Shown piece by piece: positions 43,011 to 51,113 of a stretch of 52,704 nt of DNA. Made by a program: the position numbers and the translations under genes. Position 1 is the first letter of the stretch, and the number at the start of each line of letters is the position of its first letter. Source of the DNA: CAYRTV01 sp964505785 (GTDB lineage Bacteria > Acidobacteriota > Aminicenantia > Aminicenantales > Aminicenantaceae); the NCBI GenBank assembly GCA_964505785.1, contig CAZDJZ010000017.1, positions 1 through 52,704 of the forward strand. Reading direction: 5' to 3'. The notes beneath the pieces were generated by a model, which made no database searches, was not told the origin of the DNA, and worked only from the letters and a program-made list of their open reading frames with translations.

Positions 43011-43520
43011 TCAGTGAATGTCAAGAGAGGTGTTTATTGACAAATTCGGCAAGGGAGGCGTATATTGGTATGGGAGATAAAAAACATGAAAGTCCCTATC
43101 CGCCAAAATGAGTGCCGCATAGCCGGCTATGCTATGGTTATAGCGCCTCTATTGCTGCTGGCGGTTGTTTTTCCTCCTTTATTGCTATTTTTCCCCTTCT
43201 TGTTTTTTATCTCCCTTCCCCTTCTTTTTCAATGTGCAGAGCCTGCGGCCATTCCGGCTGCGGTGCTCCACCGCCGGAACATATGCCCACGCGGCCCGCC
43301 CGCCTGACCTTTTCCTAAATACTGTTATCCTGAGGAACCCTGCATGGTTATAAGTCGTCCTTATTCTTTTCATTCAGATGTTTCCCTTCTGTCATTCTAA
43401 GGAGCGGAGCGACGAAGAATCCCTGCCTGCTTCACCTAAGTGAATCGGGCTCGATCCTAAAAACCCGCAGTCCTCTGGATAACGCCTCCCCTGAAATCAT
43501 AAAACACAAGAGGATTTAAC
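43011..43520. other. gene-poor region
   Basis: Contains a short hydrophobic open frame from about 43065 (APLLLLAVVFPPLLLFFPFL) whose continuation in the neighbouring frame ends CRACGHSGCGAPPPE. This may be a frameshifted small membrane protein, but support is weak. A repeat copy (43390-43423) follows. Nothing else is recognisable. Confidence 0.4.
43390..43423 (+). repeat. dispersed intergenic repeat copy
   Basis: TGTCATTCTAAGGAGCGGAG followed by CGACGAAGAATCCC has the same framework as the copies at 13531, 17119, 25679 and 26805. A shorter CTGTTATCCTGAGGAACCC sequence lies about 60 nt upstream. Confidence 0.7.
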
Positions 43521-44579
43521 ATGGAAAAGGTTAGCAAGATCAATCGAATCACATCACGTCTAAAAAAAGCATATTCCAAAATAACCGGGAGTGCTGTTGA
43601 CCCGGATCCGGCTGTTTATCAAGCCCAAGCGCAAGCTGTTATGGCCTTGGATTTTAAAAGCTTAACCGATAAAGAATTACAAAAGAGATTTTCACGCCTG
43701 CGGAAAGAGGTGCGTTCCGGCCGTCCGGCTGGGGACTGTTTGATTGAGGCTTATGCCCTGATTGCCGAAGCCTGCCGGCGGTTTTTAAATCTCGATCCCT
43801 TCGAAGTCCAGCTCACCGCCGCGGTTGCCCTCCATCATGGAAAAATCATTGAACTGCCTACCGGAGAAGGAAAGACGCTGGCTGCGGTTTTCCCGGCCTG
43901 TTTAAATGCGATGTCCGGTAAAGGAGTCCATATCCTGACATTTAATGATTATTTGGTCCGCCGGGACGCCGCCTGGATGGGTCCGGTTTACACATTTTTT
44001 GGTCTCTCCGTCGGTTGTATCCAGGAAGGCCGGTCCTTGGAGGAAAAAAAGCAGGCTTACCAGTGCGATGTGACCTATGCCACCGCCAAGGAAGCCGGGT
44101 TTGATTATCTTCGCGACCAGCTTGCTGTGCGGCCGGAACAAGTCCTGCACCGCCCGTTTCATTTCGCGCTGGTGGACGAGGCCGATTCGATTCTCATCGA
44201 TGAAGCGCGCATTCCGCTGGTTATTGCCGGGCTTAAAGATAAAATCCGCAGCCGCAGGCTGTCTTTGGCCGGTTTAGTCAAAACCATGCAGCCGCAGAAA
44301 CATTATCATGCCGATCCGGAAGGACGGAATGTTTTTCTCACAGATGAAGGCGCTGCCCTGGCGGAAGACAAACTAGCATGCGGGAATCTGTATGCGGAAG
44401 AAAATACGGACATTCTGACTGCGCTTAACTGCGCTGTTCATGCCGAAGCCCTGCTTACGCGGGATAAGGACTATATTGTCCGTAAGGGTAAAATTGAAAT
44501 CGTGGATGAATTCACAGGCCGGGTGGTGGATAATCGGCATTGGCCCGACGGCTTGCAGGAAGCGGTCGAGGGCTTTTGA
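43521..44579 (+). pseudogene. SecA-like protein, C-terminally truncated
   Basis: A 352-residue product equal to roughly the N-terminal 40 percent of a SecA ATPase. Present are the DEAD-motor motif IELPTGEGKTLAAVFPACLN (Walker A), LTFNDYLVRRDAAWMGPVY, VTYATAKEAGFDYLRDQ, ALVDEADSILIDEARIPL (Walker B, DEVD-like) and IEIVDEFTGRVVDNRHWPDG followed by LQEAVE. The second nucleotide-binding domain, scaffold and C-terminus are missing: the frame stops soon after LQEAVEGF. The text is diverged from housekeeping SecA and may derive from a SecA2-like paralogue. The downstream 230 nt carry the tail of an unrelated gene, so a deletion has fused two loci. Not expected to function in translocation. Confidence 0.85.
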
Positions 44580-44805
44580 AAATCTTAGAGGAAAAAAGCA
44601 GAAAATCGATCTGGAGAGCACCCAGCTTAAGGGGCCTTCTTCCACCTGGACCTATTTTATAAACGACGACCAGTTTGGCTGGGGGATTCAGATGTTGTCC
44701 GGGAAAAACATCGGATTCGCGGTTGCCGCCGGCAGCGGAATCAATCTGCCCATTTTTCTGCTGCTGATCTGGCTGAAACGATTTTTCCGCCGCAAATCAA
44801 CATAA
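44566..44805 (+). pseudogene. C-terminal remnant of an unidentified membrane protein
   Basis: In a frame different from the secA-like piece, the sequence STWTYFINDDQFGWGIQMLS, then GINLPIFLLLIWLKRFFRRK, ends at a stop at 44803-44805. It has one C-terminal hydrophobic helix followed by a basic tail and no start of its own. It looks like the 3' end of a gene whose front was lost in the deletion that truncated the secA-like gene. Family not recognised. Confidence 0.45.
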
Positions 44806-44811
44806 TGGCTT

Positions 44812-46221
44812 TTATTCCGCGCCGTCCCAGCAATAGGTGCACAGCTTTTCTTTGGGCAGGCCGATGGCCGCCACTAAGTCTTCCAGGCGCTGATAGCGGA
44901 GGCTGGTCAGGCCGAGCCGTTCGCTGATTTTATCCACCATGGCTTCATATTCCGGGGAGCCGGCTTGGGTATAAGCAGACAGGTCTTCCTTTTTGGCGGC
45001 CACAGGGTCTTCCAAATCGGCGATCGCTTTACGGGCGGCCAGGTCCATTTCTGAGCGGGAGCGGGAAAAATTGAGGAATTTGCATTTGTAGACCAGCGGA
45101 GGGCAGGCCGGCCGCATGTGGACTTCCAGGGCGCCGGCCGCGAACAGCCGCTGAATGGTATCCTGCAGCTGGGTGCCGCGGACAATAGAGTCCTCGCAGA
45201 AAAGCAGCCGTTTATTCTCAATCAGCTCTTTTATCGGAATCAGCTTCATGGTGGCGACCAGATCGCGGATTTTTTGGTCCTGGGGCATGAAGCTGCGCGG
45301 CCAGGTAGGCGTGTATTTGACAAAGGGGCGCTTAAACGGAATATGGGATTCAGCCGCGAATCCCAGGCCGTGGCCGGTGCCGGAGTCCGGGATGCCGGCG
45401 ACGGAATCGATTTCTTCAGTCTCCTTCCGGGCTAAAGCCGCGCCGCAGCGGTTGCGGACCATTTCCACATTGATATCTTCATAATGGGAGGCTGGGAATC
45501 CGTAATAGACCCACATGAACGCACAGATTTGCAGGCGCTCTTCCGGCGGCTTCAATTCCCGATACCCGGATTCGGTTAAAAGTCCGATCTCACCCGGCCC
45601 GAGAAACCGGTCGATCTGGTATCCGAGGTTGGGCAGGGCACAGGTTTCAAGCGCGGCTGCCATGCCGTTTCGGCTCTTTCCGGTGGTGACCGGTGTGCGT
45701 CCGTATTTATCCCGGGCTGCGTAAATGCCTTCATTGGTCAAGAGCAGGAGGGAACAGGACCCTTCCACCGAATCCATAACCCGGCTGATGCCGTCGGTAA
45801 AGGAATGTTCCTGATTTATGAGCGTTGCGACCACTTCGGTCTGGTTGATCTCTCCGGCTCGAAGTTCCGCTAGATGCACGCCCCGCTCGTTCAGGGCCTT
45901 TTGTGCCAGGTCTTCGGCATTGCGCACCAGGCCGACGGTCACAATGGCGTATTTTCCCAAATGGGATTGGATAATAAGCGGCTGGTCGTCGGAGTCGCTG
46001 ATAACCCCGATGCCTTTGCAGCCGGCCATTTTCGGGATGTCATCTTCAAACTTTGACCGGAACTGAGTGTTTTCAATATTATGGATATACCGCTGGACTC
46101 TAGGCCCCTCGAGTACGGCTAAGCCGCCCCGCTTGGTTCCAAGATGAGAATGATAGTCTGTTCCGAAATAAAGATCGCTCACACAATCATGCTTGGAAAC
46201 GACACCGAAAAAACCACCCAT
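44812..46221 (-). CDS. amidophosphoribosyltransferase-like protein without the N-terminal Cys
   Basis: A 469-residue PurF homologue. The phosphoribosyltransferase motif LLFCEDSIVRGTQLQDTI is in place, as are glutaminase-domain blocks (HSHLGTKRGGLA; VGLVRNAEDLAQKAL). However, the mature N-terminus is MGGFFGVVS where catalytic PurF has MCGIFGI, so the nucleophile of the glutaminase reaction is replaced by Gly. The C-terminal CTYCWDG resembles the CxxC part of the [4Fe-4S] site of Bacillus-type PurF. Related MGGFFG proteins exist in Bacteroidota. The protein may use free ammonia, or have a different donor or regulatory role. GGAGGCGG precedes the ATG. It is divergent from trpR/trpB. Confidence 0.85.
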   Translation of the reverse strand: MGGFFGVVSKHDCVSDLYFGTDYHSHLGTKRGGLAVLEGPRVQRYIHNIENTQFRSKFEDDIPKMAGCKGIGVISDSDDQPLIIQSHLGKYAIVTVGLVRNAEDLAQKALNERGVHLAELRAGEINQTEVVATLINQEHSFTDGISRVMDSVEGSCSLLLLTNEGIYAARDKYGRTPVTTGKSRNGMAAALETCALPNLGYQIDRFLGPGEIGLLTESGYRELKPPEERLQICAFMWVYYGFPASHYEDINVEMVRNRCGAALARKETEEIDSVAGIPDSGTGHGLGFAAESHIPFKRPFVKYTPTWPRSFMPQDQKIRDLVATMKLIPIKELIENKRLLFCEDSIVRGTQLQDTIQRLFAAGALEVHMRPACPPLVYKCKFLNFSRSRSEMDLAARKAIADLEDPVAAKKEDLSAYTQAGSPEYEAMVDKISERLGLTSLRYQRLEDLVAAIGLPKEKLCTYCWDGAE

Positions 46222-46266
46222 GATTCCGCCTCCTCAATCAGAATATGCACTCCCAAACTATACTAA

Positions 46267-46518
46267 AAATCCCGCGGTCTGGCCATTATATCTTTATTAA
46301 ATCCAGTTAATTAGTTTCGAATAGGCGTCATTTTCTGTCCTTAAACCCACCATTTTGCCCCAAAAAAAGAATTCTAAGGAATTGTTTACTCAAATCTTCA
46401 CGAAGAAATCTTAAAATCATTTTTTGGTGTGAAAAATGCATGTTTAAGGCATGGGAATAAAGTTTTGGGACCCTTAGGTGAAAGAAAATAAGGATGACGC
46501 GGCCAGACCGCGGGATTT
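46267..46518. repeat. 18-bp inverted repeat bounding a 250-nt non-coding segment
   Basis: AAATCCCGCGGTCTGGCC (46267-46284) and its perfect reverse complement (46501-46518) enclose 216 nt without a gene, between the purF-like and trpR-like genes. The right arm lies ten nucleotides upstream of the trpR -35 box. A miniature transposable element is one explanation; no clear target-site duplication is visible. Confidence 0.7.
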
Positions 46519-46528
46519 AAATTAGTGC

Positions 46529-46557
46529 TTGACAAAAGGGAGCGGGGTGCGTATAGT
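46529..46557 (+). promoter_or_regulatory. trpR-trpB operon promoter
   Basis: TTGACA (46529-46534), exactly 17 nt, then TATAGT (46552-46557): a near-consensus sigma70 promoter. The ATG of the trpR-like gene is 28 nt downstream. Confidence 0.88.
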
Positions 46558-46600
46558 GTGTTTTCTATTGGAAGAAACGTTACTATGAATAGAAACACAC
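46556..46600 (+). promoter_or_regulatory. dyad spanning transcription start and trpR start codon
   Basis: GTGTGTTTTCTATT (46556-46569) and AATAGAAACACAC (46588-46600) are inverted repeats with one bulged T. The right arm is the first codons of the trpR-like gene; the 18-nt loop contains the likely ribosome-binding site (GGAAGAAAC) and the ATG. It could be an operator for the TrpR-like dimer or a mRNA hairpin controlling initiation. Confidence 0.65.
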
Positions 46601-46905
46601 GCAAGGAAATCGAACAACTAGCAAGGATATTTGCCGACCTGGATGATCCTAAACTGATTAAGGACTTCCTCGTCTGCATGCTGACGCCCAAGGAAATTGA
46701 CGAAATCGCCCGGCGATGGAGCCTGGTCAAGATGCTCGACCGCGGCGACAGCCAGCGGGAGATCGCCCGCAAGCTGGGCATGAGCTTATGCAAAATCACC
46801 CGGGGTTCGAAGGAGCTTAAAAAACGCGGGTCCGCTTTCAAGCGGGTTCTTGAACAGTACGTTCATAATCAATCTAAATCGGAAACACAAACTCAAAATA
46901 AATAG
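46585..46905 (+). CDS. TrpR/YerC-family repressor
   Basis: A 106-residue helical protein. FLVCMLTPKEIDEIARRWSL and VKMLDRGDSQREIARKLGMS followed by LCKITRGSKELKK reproduce the Trp-repressor core, with the HTH QREIARKLGMSLCKITRGSK. It probably represses the operon in response to tryptophan. Preceded by a strong promoter and a dyad covering its own start. ATG 46585 begins the family's normal N-terminus; the longer frame (TTG 46525) would start inside the promoter. The trpB2 gene begins 10 nt after its stop. Confidence 0.88.
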   Translation: MNRNTRKEIEQLARIFADLDDPKLIKDFLVCMLTPKEIDEIARRWSLVKMLDRGDSQREIARKLGMSLCKITRGSKELKKRGSAFKRVLEQYVHNQSKSETQTQNK

Positions 46906-46914
46906 GAGGTTGCT

Positions 46915-48300
46915 ATGTCTATGAAAGTATTTTTAAACGAGTCCGAGATGCCGAAGCAGTGGTACAACTTAGCCGCCGATCTTCCTCATCCGCTGCAGCC
47001 GCCCCTGGGACCTGACGGCAATCCCGTCAGCACCGACATGCTGGCTCCGGTCTTCCCGATGAACCTGATCGAGCAGGAAGTCACCACCGACAGATGGGTC
47101 GATATCCCCGACGGCGTACTGGAGATCCTTTACCGCTGGCGCCCGACACCTCTTCACCGTGCGGTTCACCTGGAAAAAGCCCTGGAAACACCCGCGAAGA
47201 TTTACTATAAGAATGAAAGTGTGTCTCCGGCCGGCAGCCACAAGCCGAATACGGCGGTGGCTCAGGCCTGGTACAATAAAGAATTCGGCATCAAGAAACT
47301 GACCACTGAAACCGGCGCCGGACAATGGGGGAGCGCGTTGGCTTTCGCCTGCTCACTCCTCGGTCTGGAGTGTAAGGTGTTCATGGTCCGCATAAGCTTT
47401 GACCAGAAGCCGATGCGCAAAGCCATGATGCAGACCTGGGGTGCGGAATGCATTCCCAGCCCCAGCCCTGAAACCCAGGCGGGCCGTGATGTTCTGGCCA
47501 GAGCCCCGGATACCCCCGGAAGCCTGGGGATCGCTATTTCCGAAGCCGTTGAGGCCGCGGTCACGGACGAATCCGGCAGCACCCGCTATTCCTTGGGCAG
47601 CGTGCTCAATCATGTGATGCTGCATCAGACCATAATCGGCCAGGAAGCCAAAAAGCAGCTGGAAAAATTCGGTGAGAAACAGGCGGATGTGGTTATCGGC
47701 TGCGCCGGCGGCGGCAGCAATTTTGCCGGGCTGGCATTTCCCTTTATCGCCGATAAAATTAACGGTGCCGAGATGGAGATCATTCCGGTGGAACCCGAGT
47801 CCTGTCCCACCATGACCCGGGCCGATTATGTCTATGACCACGGCGATACCGCCAGGATGACGCCGCTTCTGCCCATGCACTCTCTGGGGCATGATTTCAT
47901 TCCTCCTCCGATTCATGCCGGCGGGCTGCGGTACCACGGCATGTCGCCCCTGGTGTCCCAGGCGATCATGGAAGGCCTGCTTTCCCCCCGGGCCATCCAT
48001 CAGCTGGAATGCTACCGCGCCGCGGTGCTGTTCTCCCGTACCGAAGGCATCATTGTGGCGCCAGAAACCAGTCATGCCGTGGCTGCAGCCATTCAGGAGG
48101 CAGAAAAGGCCAAGCTGGAAGGCAAAGAGAAGACCATCGTCTTTAATCTCAGCGGACATGGACTGCTGGACCTGACAGGGTATCAGAGTTATTTTCAGGG
48201 TGAGCTTGAGGATCACTCCCTGTGTGAAGACGTGATAACTGCCACCCGGGAGAAACTCAAGAATTTTCCCAAACCTCAATCTCCTTCCCTGGGATCGTGA
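46915..48300 (+). CDS. trpB: tryptophan synthase beta-like enzyme, TrpB2 type
   Basis: A 461-residue PLP enzyme of the TrpB2 class (longer than TrpB1, about 390). Seen are the PLP lysine in SPAGSHKPNTA, TETGAGQWGSALAFACSLLG, the phosphate-binding GCAGGGSNFAGLAFPF, and the TrpB2-type N-terminal extension WYNLAADLPHPLQPPLGPDG. It condenses indole, or a related substrate, with serine to give tryptophan. No trpA is nearby; TrpB2 proteins often act without a tight alpha-subunit partner. AGGAGG stands seven nucleotides before the ATG. The TrpR-like gene directly upstream implies tryptophan-responsive control. Confidence 0.93.
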   Translation: MSMKVFLNESEMPKQWYNLAADLPHPLQPPLGPDGNPVSTDMLAPVFPMNLIEQEVTTDRWVDIPDGVLEILYRWRPTPLHRAVHLEKALETPAKIYYKNESVSPAGSHKPNTAVAQAWYNKEFGIKKLTTETGAGQWGSALAFACSLLGLECKVFMVRISFDQKPMRKAMMQTWGAECIPSPSPETQAGRDVLARAPDTPGSLGIAISEAVEAAVTDESGSTRYSLGSVLNHVMLHQTIIGQEAKKQLEKFGEKQADVVIGCAGGGSNFAGLAFPFIADKINGAEMEIIPVEPESCPTMTRADYVYDHGDTARMTPLLPMHSLGHDFIPPPIHAGGLRYHGMSPLVSQAIMEGLLSPRAIHQLECYRAAVLFSRTEGIIVAPETSHAVAAAIQEAEKAKLEGKEKTIVFNLSGHGLLDLTGYQSYFQGELEDHSLCEDVITATREKLKNFPKPQSPSLGS

Positions 48301-48304
48301 AGCC

Positions 48305-48571
48305 ATGAATACCCAAGCCGAACAAAAAATAAAAGAAAAACGGATCTATTGCCGCAAGCTGGGCCATTTTGTCACATTCGGCTATTGCCTGGACGGCGCC
48401 CGGGAAAATTTGCCTTGCTCCAAGGTGCTTGACTGCTGGCACCGCGTTTTTCCGGTGGAAGCTTATATCCGGAGTCATTATTCGGAAGAAGAGTTCCAAA
48501 GGATCCTGGCTCCTCCTCCGCCCCGGCTTACCGCGCTGGTGGAGCTCGTCGCAAAGCTTCAGCGCTCCTAA
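48305..48571 (+). CDS. small four-cysteine protein, unknown function
   Basis: An 88-residue protein starting five nucleotides after trpB. Four Cys (YCRKLGHFVTFGYCLDGAREN ... LPCSKVLDCW split over about 30 residues at about 16, 28, 38, 44) could bind a metal or Fe-S cluster. A helical C-terminus (SEEEFQRILAPPPPRLTALV) follows. Not a recognised family. The tight spacing and a strong terminator just behind make it the last gene of the trpR-trpB operon. No obvious ribosome-binding site beyond the end of trpB, so translation is probably coupled. Confidence 0.7.
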   Translation: MNTQAEQKIKEKRIYCRKLGHFVTFGYCLDGARENLPCSKVLDCWHRVFPVEAYIRSHYSEEEFQRILAPPPPRLTALVELVAKLQRS

Positions 48572-48585
48572 TTCCTTTGCCCCTT

Positions 48586-48620
48586 GGGGGCCGGTCTCGC
48601 ACCGGCCCCCCCTTCCTTTT
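48586..48620 (+). terminator. intrinsic terminator of the trp operon
   Basis: A 10-bp perfect stem GGGGGCCGGT / ACCGGCCCCC with a five-nucleotide loop is followed by a pyrimidine run with a TTTT stretch (CCTTCCTTTTCC). It lies 15 nt after the small cysteine protein's stop. Confidence 0.85.
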
Positions 48621-48685
48621 CCTATTGATAATAATTCTCTGAATGCATATAATCATAATCTTCAGATTCAAAAGGAGATTATGCT

Positions 48686-50809
48686 ATGAAAAACATCTTG
48701 ATTTTATTATTTACTATTCTGCTGTGTGCGGCTGCCTGCACTCAGAAAACTGCAACCGAAGGCGAACACGCTGAAGAAACTAATGTCTTCTTCGGCGATT
48801 GGGAAACCACACACGATGTGCCGCCCTTTGATTTGATCAAAGTGGAGCACTACCTTCCGGCTTTCGAGGAAGCGGTCAAACAGCATAAAGAGGAAATTGA
48901 GGTGATTGCCGCCAATCCGGAAGACCCAACCTTTGATAACACCATTGTCGCCCTAGAAGAAAGCGGCGCCCTGCTCAGTAAAGTCCAGAATGTCTTCGGC
49001 GTTCTCAACGGCTCCATGACCAATGACGAGATGCAGAAAGTCGATGAGCAAGTCACTCCGATGCTCTCCAACCACCGCGACGACATCATGTTCAACCAAG
49101 CGCTTTTTGAACGCATTCAAGCTGTGTACAATCAAAAGGACGAGCTGGATTTAACCGATGAACAGCATACCCTGCTGGAGGAATATTACAAAGACTTTGT
49201 CCGCGGCGGTGCCGATTTATCCGCTGAAAGGAAAGAAGAGCTTCGCAAAATAAATGAAGAACTCTCGAATTTATCCATGCGTTTCGGCCAGCACGTACTC
49301 AAAGCAAACAACCGCTATGAGCTGGTCATCGAAAATGAAGACGATCTGGCCGGATTGCCCCAGTCGGTGATCGACGGGGCCGCCCGCGCCGCCGAAGAGC
49401 GCGGCCATTCCGGAAAATGGGTTTTCACCCTCACCCGTTCCAGCATAACGCCCTTTCTGACCTATTCTGAAAAGCGGGACCTGCGGGAAGAAATCTTCAA
49501 GGCCTATATCAACCGTTGCAACCAAGGCGATGAACTGGATAACAAAGCCATCGCCTCCAGGATGGCCGCCCTGCGAGTCGAACGCGCAAATCTGCTCGGC
49601 TATGACACTCACGCCCATTTCATTTTAGAAGAAAACATGGCCAAGTTTCCTCAGAATGTATACGACCTGCTTTGGCAGATCTGGAATCCGGCTTTGGAAA
49701 AGGCCAAACAGGAAGCTTCCGAACTGCAGGCGATGATTGACGAGGGAGGCCTGGACTTTGAGCTTAAGCCTTGGGACTGGTGGTTTTATACGGAAAAATT
49801 AAAGAAGCAGAAATTTGATTTATCCGATGAAATGCTCAAACCGTACTTCGAGCTTAATCAGGTCCGGGAAGGCGCCTTTTATGTCGCCAACCGGCTTTAC
49901 GGCATTGAATTTATCGAAAATCCGGACATCCCGACCTACCACCCCGATGTCAAAGTCTTCGAAGTCAAAGCCGAAGACGGGTCCCATATCGGGGTTTTTT
50001 ACGCGGACTATTTTTCTCGCGCCTCCAAACGGGGCGGCGCCTGGATGAACAGCTTCCGCAAGCAGTACCGGCTGGAAGGAAAGGAAACCACTCCGGTGGT
50101 CACGAACAATTTAAACCTGACCAAACCGTCCGGGGATAATCCCGCGCTGCTGACCTTTGACCAGGCACTGACCCTTTTCCATGAATTCGGCCACGCCCTG
50201 CACGGCCTGCTGTCCGACTGCACCTACCCGCGACTATCCGGCACCTCCGTGCCTCGCGATTTTGTCGAGCTGCCCTCCCAGATTATGGAACACTGGGCCT
50301 CCGAACCGGATGTGCTTAAAGTCTACGCCCGTCATTATGAGACGGACGAATCGCTGCCCCAGGAGCTGATCGACAAACTGGAAAAAGCCGGCCATTTCAA
50401 CCAGGGCTTCACCACGGTGGAATACATGGCCGCCTGCTTCCTGGACATGGACTGGCATACTCTGATCGAACCGGAAGAAAAAGACACCCTCGCCTTTGAA
50501 GAACAGTCCATGGAAGAAATCGGCATGATTCCCGAGATTGTGGTCCGCTACCGGACGCCTTATTTTCAGCATATTTTCGCCGGCGGCTATTCTTCCGGGT
50601 ATTACAGCTATATCTGGTCCGAGGTGTTAGACACCGACGCTTTTCATGCGTTCAAGGAAACCAGCCTCTTCGACCAGGAGACCGCGGAGTCTTTCCGCCG
50701 CAACATTCTCTCTAAAGGCGGAACCGATGATCCCATGGAAATGTATAAGCGCTTCCGCGGCCGCGAACCGGAGGTCAAGTACCTGCTGCAGAAACGGGGT
50801 TTGAACTGA
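48686..50809 (+). CDS. M3-family metallopeptidase lipoprotein (Dcp-like)
   Basis: A 707-residue protein with a lipoprotein signal (IILLFTILLCAAAC-type, Cys about 18), so probably anchored in the envelope. The zinc site HEFGHALHGLL is at about residues 499-509 and is followed by SGTSVPRDFVELPSQIMEHW, the M3 catalytic region with the third zinc ligand Glu. The overall length and the N-terminal helical domain match peptidyl-dipeptidase Dcp/oligopeptidase A relatives, which cut dipeptides from C-termini. AAAGGAG precedes the ATG. It is monocistronic, behind the trp terminator. Confidence 0.92.
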   Translation: MKNILILLFTILLCAAACTQKTATEGEHAEETNVFFGDWETTHDVPPFDLIKVEHYLPAFEEAVKQHKEEIEVIAANPEDPTFDNTIVALEESGALLSKVQNVFGVLNGSMTNDEMQKVDEQVTPMLSNHRDDIMFNQALFERIQAVYNQKDELDLTDEQHTLLEEYYKDFVRGGADLSAERKEELRKINEELSNLSMRFGQHVLKANNRYELVIENEDDLAGLPQSVIDGAARAAEERGHSGKWVFTLTRSSITPFLTYSEKRDLREEIFKAYINRCNQGDELDNKAIASRMAALRVERANLLGYDTHAHFILEENMAKFPQNVYDLLWQIWNPALEKAKQEASELQAMIDEGGLDFELKPWDWWFYTEKLKKQKFDLSDEMLKPYFELNQVREGAFYVANRLYGIEFIENPDIPTYHPDVKVFEVKAEDGSHIGVFYADYFSRASKRGGAWMNSFRKQYRLEGKETTPVVTNNLNLTKPSGDNPALLTFDQALTLFHEFGHALHGLLSDCTYPRLSGTSVPRDFVELPSQIMEHWASEPDVLKVYARHYETDESLPQELIDKLEKAGHFNQGFTTVEYMAACFLDMDWHTLIEPEEKDTLAFEEQSMEEIGMIPEIVVRYRTPYFQHIFAGGYSSGYYSYIWSEVLDTDAFHAFKETSLFDQETAESFRRNILSKGGTDDPMEMYKRFRGREPEVKYLLQKRGLN

Positions 50810-51113
50810 ACCGCAAGATCACATAAGAATCATATCTCTTGGCTTTGCCTCACAAAATAAAAAAAGAGGGGGCAAATAATATGCATATAATGAGTCGGCC
50901 GGCCACTGCAAACCGCTTTGGCAGGACATCCAAAAGATAGAATTGAAGCCGATTGCACAAATTGGAGGACATACGCCGGAAAAGAATCTACGGAGATCAT
51001 TTGTATCTGATGGAGCCTTATTCTAATGCTTGTGTTTATGAGTATGAGATTATTAAGAGAGCCGCTTGCAATTAGGACTTGACAGCCAATAAAATAGGCG
51101 ATAAAATCCTATT
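50810..51113 (+). other. intergenic region
   Basis: A 304-nt gap. A short open stretch near 50968-51075 (RRKRIYGDHLYLMEPYSN) has no start and no recognised relative; it may be gene debris. The right end holds the promoter for the next gene. No other structure is seen. Confidence 0.5.
51079..51107 (+). promoter_or_regulatory. promoter of the nucleotidyltransferase/wHTH pair
   Basis: TTGACA (51079-51084), 17 nt, TAAAAT (51102-51107). The GTG start of the next gene is at 51114, only six nucleotides beyond the -10 box, so transcription would begin at or next to the start codon and the mRNA would be leaderless. Confidence 0.8.

Noticed and set aside
43065..43307. Small hydrophobic protein gene
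   Set aside because: Three frames are open over the same low-complexity Leu/Phe-rich stretch and none is clearly favoured; mentioned only within the region entry.
47353..48306. 317-codon frame antisense to trpB
   Set aside because: trpB is unmistakable by its PLP motifs; the antisense frame has no recognisable protein features.
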